Shown: positions 60,009 through 64,000 of the stretch, one piece after another
Layout: every line of letters begins with the position of its first letter
How positions within the stretch are numbered: position 1 is the stretch's first letter
Source of the DNA: an uncultured Flavobacteriaceae bacterium
GTDB taxonomy: Bacteria; Bacteroidota; Bacteroidia; Flavobacteriales; Flavobacteriaceae
Assembly (NCBI GenBank): GCA_943842245.1
Contig: CALTAJ010000002.1
Span: 1-64,000, forward strand
Direction: 5' to 3'
Length of the DNA stretch: 64,000 bases
Notes under the pieces: model-generated
The model's input: only the letters and a program-made list of their open reading frames with translations
Databases searched by the model: none
What the model was told of the DNA's origin: nothing
Made by a program: the position numbers and the translations under genes

Positions 60009-60257
60009 TTAATGGCTTAATATCGAATTAGTATTCCAAGAGAAATAAAGCATTTCTTGAGAAAAGAAACTAAGATTGGGGTAATTGATAGTTTTATTAA
60101 ATGAATAATTCGAGCAAGTTGAATCTATTGTGAGATTTTTTTTATAACTATGCTCATTGCGTATATTACCTAAATGTGCAGATTTAAAATGCCTTGTATA
60201 GGTAGAATTATTCTGAAGAATTTCACTATTTATATAGAATGAACTTTTTCTAATCAT
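60009..60257 (-). CDS. possible small protein or non-coding transcript
   Basis: An 82-codon frame (MIRKSSFYINSEILQNNSTY start, ending NTNSILSH), rich in Ser, Asn and Tyr with no hydrophobic core and no recognised family. It is preceded by operator-like palindrome C and followed by a clear terminator, so the region is probably transcribed. Whether the product is a peptide or a small RNA cannot be decided from sequence. A perfect 17-base inverted copy of part of site A (59876-59892) lies at its 3' end (59997-60013). Confidence 0.35.
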   Translation of the reverse strand: MIRKSSFYINSEILQNNSTYTRHFKSAHLGNIRNEHSYKKNLTIDSTCSNYSFNKTINYPNLSFFSQEMLYFSWNTNSILSH

Positions 60258-60292
60258 AATTAAATTATTAAAGTAAAGCTAATAAGTAATTG

Positions 60293-60311
60293 GCTTAGAT
60301 TAAATATAAAT
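60293..60311. promoter_or_regulatory. operator-like palindrome C
   Basis: GCTTAGA-TTAAA-TATAAAT. Its 17 bases from 60295 match site B at 16 positions. It lies 36 bases upstream of the small minus-strand unit, next to a weak -7-like TAGCTTTA (minus, 60274-60281), and about 75 bases upstream of the guaB -7 box. Confidence 0.45.
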
Positions 60312-60386
60312 TAGCTTAATTACTAATTTTATTAATAAAATTTAAGCTTCTTTTTATTTATGATAGATTTGGGTTTTAAAATTCTG

Positions 60387-60394
60387 TATATTTG
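60387..60394 (+). promoter_or_regulatory. -7 element of the guaB promoter
   Basis: TATATTTG matches TAnnTTTG, 28 bases before the guaB ATG. A TTTG at 60368-60371 is only 15 bases upstream, shorter than usual. Confidence 0.55.
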
Positions 60395-60422
60395 CATGCA
60401 ATTAATTATAAATTAGTTGCTT

Positions 60423-61892
60423 ATGACTTCCGATAAATTTTTAGGACAAGGTTTGACATACGATGATGTTCTTCTTGTTCCTGATTACTCAGAAACATTA
60501 CCCAGAGATGTTTCTCTAATATCACGTTTCAGTAAAAATATTCCGCTAAACATTCCAATTATATCTGCTGCAATGGATACTGTTACAGAGAGTAAAATGG
60601 CAATTGCAATGGCTCGTGAGGGTGGAATAGGAGTATTACATAAAAATATGACAATTAAAGAGCAAGCGGCTAAAGTTCGCAGTGTTAAACGCTCTGAATC
60701 TGGAATGATTATAGATCCGGTCACTCTCCCTGAGACAGCTCTTGTTTCGGATGCAAATTCTAATATGCATCAATATAAGATTGGAGGTATACCAATTATA
60801 GACTCCAATAACAAACTTATTGGAATTGTTACAAATCGAGATTTACGTTTTGAAAAAAACAATAAGCGTCCTATAAAAGAAGTCATGACAAGTTCAAATT
60901 TAATTACAGTAGACGAAGGAACATCACTAAAAGATGCTGAGCAAATCTTGCAAAGACACAAGATTGAAAAATTACCTGTGGTTTCCAAAGACAATACTTT
61001 AGTCGGTCTTATTACATTTCGTGACATTACAAAACATTCTACCAAACCAAACGCAAATAAAGATCAATTTGGACGCCTTCGAGTGGCTGCAGCAGTTGGT
61101 ATTACATCAGATGTAATTGATCGTGTAGAAGCCCTTCATAAGGCAAGCGTTGACGCTATTGTCATTGATACTGCCCATGGTCACAGTAGGGGAGTAGGGG
61201 AAGTGGTTTTAAAAGTAAAAAATCACTTCAAGGATTTAGACATAGTCGTTGGCAATATTGCTACTGCCTCTGCAGCAAAGTATCTTGTTGATATTGGTGC
61301 AGACGCAGTAAAAGTTGGAATAGGTCCTGGATCAATTTGTACAACTAGAGTTATCGCCGGAGTTGGCTACCCTCAGCTTTCTGCTATTATTGAAATTAAA
61401 AAAGCATTAAATGGTATCGATGTTCCTATCATTGCAGACGGTGGAATTCGATTTACAGGTGATATACCGAAAGCTATTGCAGCTGGAGCTGATTCTGTTA
61501 TGCTTGGATCTTTGTTAGCAGGAACTCGAGAATCTCCTGGGGAAACTGTAATATATGAAGGAAGAAAGTATAAGACTTACAGAGGTATGGGTTCTGTAGA
61601 AGCCATGAAAATGGGAAGTAAAGACCGTTACTTTCAAGATGTTGAAGATGATTTAAAAAAGCTGGTTCCTGAAGGGATTGTTGGAAGAGTTCCATTTAAA
61701 GGTGACTTAAATGAAAGCATTCATCAGTTTGTAGGAGGTCTTCGAGCAGGAATGGGTTACTGTGGAGCTATGGATATCAAAACATTAAAAGATAAAGGAC
61801 GATTTATTAAAATAACTTCAGCAGGTATGAGAGAGTCTCACCCACATAACATTAGTGTAACAAAAGAAGCACCAAATTATAGTCCAGGTTAA
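60423..61892 (+). CDS. guaB: IMP dehydrogenase
   Basis: A 489-residue enzyme converting IMP to XMP, the committing step of GMP synthesis. It has the TIM-barrel start [13 protein letters not shown], a CBS-domain pair (residues about 95-205), the active-site loop GPGSICTTR with the catalytic Cys, the ADGGIR phosphate site, and the flap [14 protein letters not shown] two codons upstream is also in frame; the ATG at 60423 is chosen. Monocistronic with its own promoter. Confidence 0.97.
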   Translation: MTSDKFLGQGLTYDDVLLVPDYSETLPRDVSLISRFSKNIPLNIPIISAAMDTVTESKMAIAMAREGGIGVLHKNMTIKEQAAKVRSVKRSESGMIIDPVTLPETALVSDANSNMHQYKIGGIPIIDSNNKLIGIVTNRDLRFEKNNKRPIKEVMTSSNLITVDEGTSLKDAEQILQRHKIEKLPVVSKDNTLVGLITFRDITKHSTKPNANKDQFGRLRVAAAVGITSDVIDRVEALHKASVDAIVIDTAHGHSRGVGEVVLKVKNHFKDLDIVVGNIATASAAKYLVDIGADAVKVGIGPGSICTTRVIAGVGYPQLSAIIEIKKALNGIDVPIIADGGIRFTGDIPKAIAAGADSVMLGSLLAGTRESPGETVIYEGRKYKTYRGMGSVEAMKMGSKDRYFQDVEDDLKKLVPEGIVGRVPFKGDLNESIHQFVGGLRAGMGYCGAMDIKTLKDKGRFIKITSAGMRESHPHNISVTKEAPNYSPG

Positions 61893-61893
61893 A

Positions 61894-62223
61894 CTATGGA
61901 GTGATTATTTTGAAAGTTTCCACTTCTTTTTCAGTAATTACACGAATTATGTACATACTCCTAGTTTCTAAAGAATATGACAATTGAATATTTGCTAGTT
62001 CTTGAACGATTGTATCTGAGATTTTATTACCAATAATGGAATAAATTTCAATCGAACCTGGACCATTGAACCCTTTTAAATTTAAATTGCCATTATTATA
62101 AAATACAATTTTCTGAATTTGCGTTGAATTATCGAAAATCGTAATATTGGGGGAAGGAATCTCTGTTGCAAATGCAATACTAAATGAAACTAGTAGAATA
62201 AAAAGGAGTAGTTTTTTAACCAA
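61894..62223 (-). CDS. small secreted protein resembling a lone type IX sorting domain
   Basis: A 109-residue protein with a signal peptide (LLLFILLVSFSIAFA) and a mature part with the pattern of a C-terminal type A sorting domain: IEIYSIIGNKISD, then a Tyr-containing strand, MYIIRVITEKEVETFKII and a short tail. Usually this domain is attached to large secreted cargo; here it stands alone. Either it is a free domain with its own role or a relic of a longer cargo gene. It is convergent with guaB, one base apart. The 166 bases upstream (62224-62389) are AT-rich with no gene. Confidence 0.6.
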   Translation of the reverse strand: MVKKLLLFILLVSFSIAFATEIPSPNITIFDNSTQIQKIVFYNNGNLNLKGFNGPGSIEIYSIIGNKISDTIVQELANIQLSYSLETRSMYIIRVITEKEVETFKIITP

Positions 62224-62389
62224 CAGCTTTAAATTTAATGCAATTTAAGCATATTTTGTGAGTTATTAAAATATTTTCAACAATTTAAAAAACACATAAT
62301 CAATAATTTAGATACTTTATTAAGAATAATAATTGTAATTGTTAATAAATGCACAATAAACAGTGGTTTTTACGTTAGATTTAATTCAA

Positions 62390-63231
62390 ATGTTAAAATA
62401 TTATGTGTTTTAATAGTTTTCCTAAATATTTCATGTGATAAATGGATTCCCGACAATCAAGAGGTTCTAGCTCGTGTTGGAACACAATATTTATACAAGG
62501 AAAATCTTAATCAAATAATAGGATCATTTGATAGTGAATCTGATAGCATAATTAAAGCAAGAAACTTTATTGATATTTGGGCACGAAATCAAATATTACT
62601 TCAAAAAGCAAAAGTCAATCTTTCCAAACAGGAAATTGAAAATTTAAACCAATTAATTAATGATTATCGATTAGACCTTTATGGAAACACTTACCGTCAA
62701 TCAATTGCAAGCAAGAGTGTTGATACAATCGTTTCTATAATTGAAGTAGATTCTTTTTTAAATCAAAATAGAGAAATTTTTAAATTAAAGGCACCTTTAT
62801 ACCAAGTTAGGTATATCCATTTACCTCTCGATAATGTTGATCAAAAAGAAATTCAACTTAGCTTTCAACGCTTTAATAAAGAAGATAAAGACTTTTTAGA
62901 TTCTCTCTCTTTTCAATACACGAATTATATACTTTCAGACAGTTTATGGATCACTCGAAATAGCCTTAAGTCTAGAGTTCTTTTTTTAAATCAAAAAAAC
63001 TTTGATAATTATATAAAAAAATCAAAGTTTTTTAAAATTACAGATACATTGGGGGTATATTTGTTTTTAGTCAATGAAATTTTAGAAAAAGGCGATCTGG
63101 CCCCATTAGAGGTTTCTGTCCCGATCATAAAAAACATAGTAATTAACCAAAGAAAGTTAAAATTTACTAAGCAATTTGAAAAAAATATTTTACAAGATGC
63201 AATTAAATCAAAAACCTATGAAATGTATTAA
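62390..63231 (+). CDS. PpiC-like periplasmic foldase lipoprotein, frameshift just after the start
   Basis: From 62398 the frame is open and encodes a lipoprotein signal (ILCVLIVFLNISC, lipid Cys at 62434) and a 260-residue SurA-N/PpiC-like protein (RNFIDIWARNQILLQKA; LYQVRYIHLPLDNVD). No usable start codon precedes this in frame. An ATG at 62390 is one base out: ATGTTAAAATATT would read MLKILCVLIV if the A-run were one longer. The repaired product has 280 residues. It overlaps the start of surA by 14 bases. Proteins of this type act as peptidyl-prolyl isomerase chaperones for outer-membrane proteins. Confidence 0.75.
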
Positions 63232-64000
63232 ATTTCTTTTCTTATTTCTTTTCTTCTCCTTCTTATCAATTGCCCAAAATAACACCTCTGCAAATCGCAT
63301 AAAAGTAGATGGAGTTTCAGCAGTCATTGGTGATTATGTTATTCTAGACTCTGATATTGACAAGACTTTGGTTGAAATGAAATCCCAAGGAATTTCAACT
63401 AAAGGAATTACACGCTGTCAATTATTGGGGAAACTTATGGAAGATAAGCTTTATGCACATCATGCCATTCAAGACAGTTTAGAGTTTAGTGTTGAGGAAA
63501 TATACAGTTCTGTAGATCAGATAATTGATAATTTTACTCAACAATTGGGATCTATTGAAAAGGTCCTTGAATTTTATAATAAAGAAGATGAGTCAACTTT
63601 TAGACAGGAAATATTTGAAATTAATAAAATTCAAAAACTCTCATCAATAATGCAAAGTCAAATTGTTGAAGATGTTGAAGTTACACCAGAAGAAGTTAGA
63701 ATATTTTTTGAATCTATACCAAAAAATGAATTGCCAACGTTTGGTACTGAATTGGAAATCTCTCAAATAGTAATAGAGCCAGAAGTTAGTGAAGTAGAAA
63801 AAGAGCGTGTAATTAATCAATTAAAGACTTTTAGAGAAGATGTATTGGAAAGAGGATCAAGTTTTGCCTCAAAGGCTATACTATATTCTCAGGATCCAGG
63901 TTCTAGGGCAACAGGCGGAAAATATACCCTTCATCGGAAACGACCGAGAATGGTAAAAGAGTTTCGAGATGAAGCTTTTAGTTTAGAAGAGGGAGAGATT
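63218..64000 (+). CDS. surA: SurA-like peptidyl-prolyl isomerase (truncated by the window end)
   Basis: The frame starts at ATG 63218 and is open to the last base (261 codons seen). A signal peptide (KFLFLFLFFSFLSIAQ) is followed by a SurA N-terminal domain (VDGVSAVIGDYVILDSDIDK; CQLLGKLMEDKLYAHHA) and the beginning of a parvulin domain (TELEISQIVI; YSQDPGSRATGGKY; MVKEFRDEAFSLEEGEI). SurA escorts outer-membrane barrels through the periplasm. It overlaps the upstream foldase gene by 14 bases. Confidence 0.9.
   Translation, partial: MKCIKFLFLFLFFSFLSIAQNNTSANRIKVDGVSAVIGDYVILDSDIDKTLVEMKSQGISTKGITRCQLLGKLMEDKLYAHHAIQDSLEFSVEEIYSSVDQIIDNFTQQLGSIEKVLEFYNKEDESTFRQEIFEINKIQKLSSIMQSQIVEDVEVTPEEVRIFFESIPKNELPTFGTELEISQIVIEPEVSEVEKERVINQLKTFREDVLERGSSFASKAILYSQDPGSRATGGKYTLHRKRPRMVKEFRDEAFSLEEGEI

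Overview
The window looks like a chromosomal segment of a low-GC, probably marine, flavobacterium (Bacteroidota). The evidence is: a tmRNA tag ending in NNYALAA; many promoters of the Bacteroidota type (TTTG, about 20 nt, TAnnTTTG) with little use of Shine-Dalgarno sites; a Rho with a long Asn/Gln-rich insertion; fused SecDF; DUF4293, DUF4249, DUF1599, OmpP1/TodX, imelysin and type-IX-secretion-like proteins; and TonB-dependent receptors with flavobacterial partners. No rRNA and no CRISPR array were seen.

Layout. 1-2.5 kb: tmRNA and a frameshifted typA. 2.5-17.8 kb: ftsE-like ATPase, a TPR/beta-barrel envelope pair, an exported amidohydrolase, asnB, gyrB, mdh, secDF. 17.9-25 kb: lgt, yidD, cysS, an OmpP1-type porin and an Arg/Ser/Asn-rich lipoprotein on the minus strand, then proS. 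25.2-32.6 kb: tRNA-Glu, rpsT, rho, DUF4293, phosphoesterase, truA, an ABC exporter, cdaA, folP. 32.6-39.6 kb: a compact plus-strand run (DUF1599, permease, tpiA, prmA joined to clpS, glutathione peroxidase, a Cys/Met PLP enzyme, bshB1, an oxidoreductase) with overlapping or abutting genes. 39.6-44.2 kb: tRNA-His followed by an accessory island with a broken HUH replication initiator, small orphan genes, a YGED-repeat secreted protein, a DUF285 lipoprotein and a partly duplicated small gene. 44.2-51.5 kb: a TonB receptor/DUF4249 pair, an M28 peptidase, DUF3050, a LysE exporter and an HMG-CoA-lyase-like enzyme. 51.5-60.3 kb: a minus-strand cluster that reads as an iron-uptake system (DUF4856 and imelysin lipoproteins, HTTM protein, FecA-like receptor, DUF2271, PepSY-flavodoxin reductase), preceded by a promoter bracketed by repeated 19-bp operator-like palindromes. 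60.4-64 kb: guaB, a small secreted sorting-domain-like protein, and two periplasmic foldases (PpiC-like lipoprotein and SurA, cut by the window end).

The most interesting observations are the in-frame PrmA-ClpS fusion, the putative iron-operon regulatory region with its separate small transcription unit, the tRNA-His island with a rolling-circle Rep remnant, and a folP without an ordinary start codon. Eight small indels break seven otherwise conserved genes, mostly in short repeats or homopolymers. This suggests either sequencing/assembly error or recent decay, and the raw reads should be checked before any of these genes is called dead. All functional calls come from motifs recognised by eye; no database search was run.
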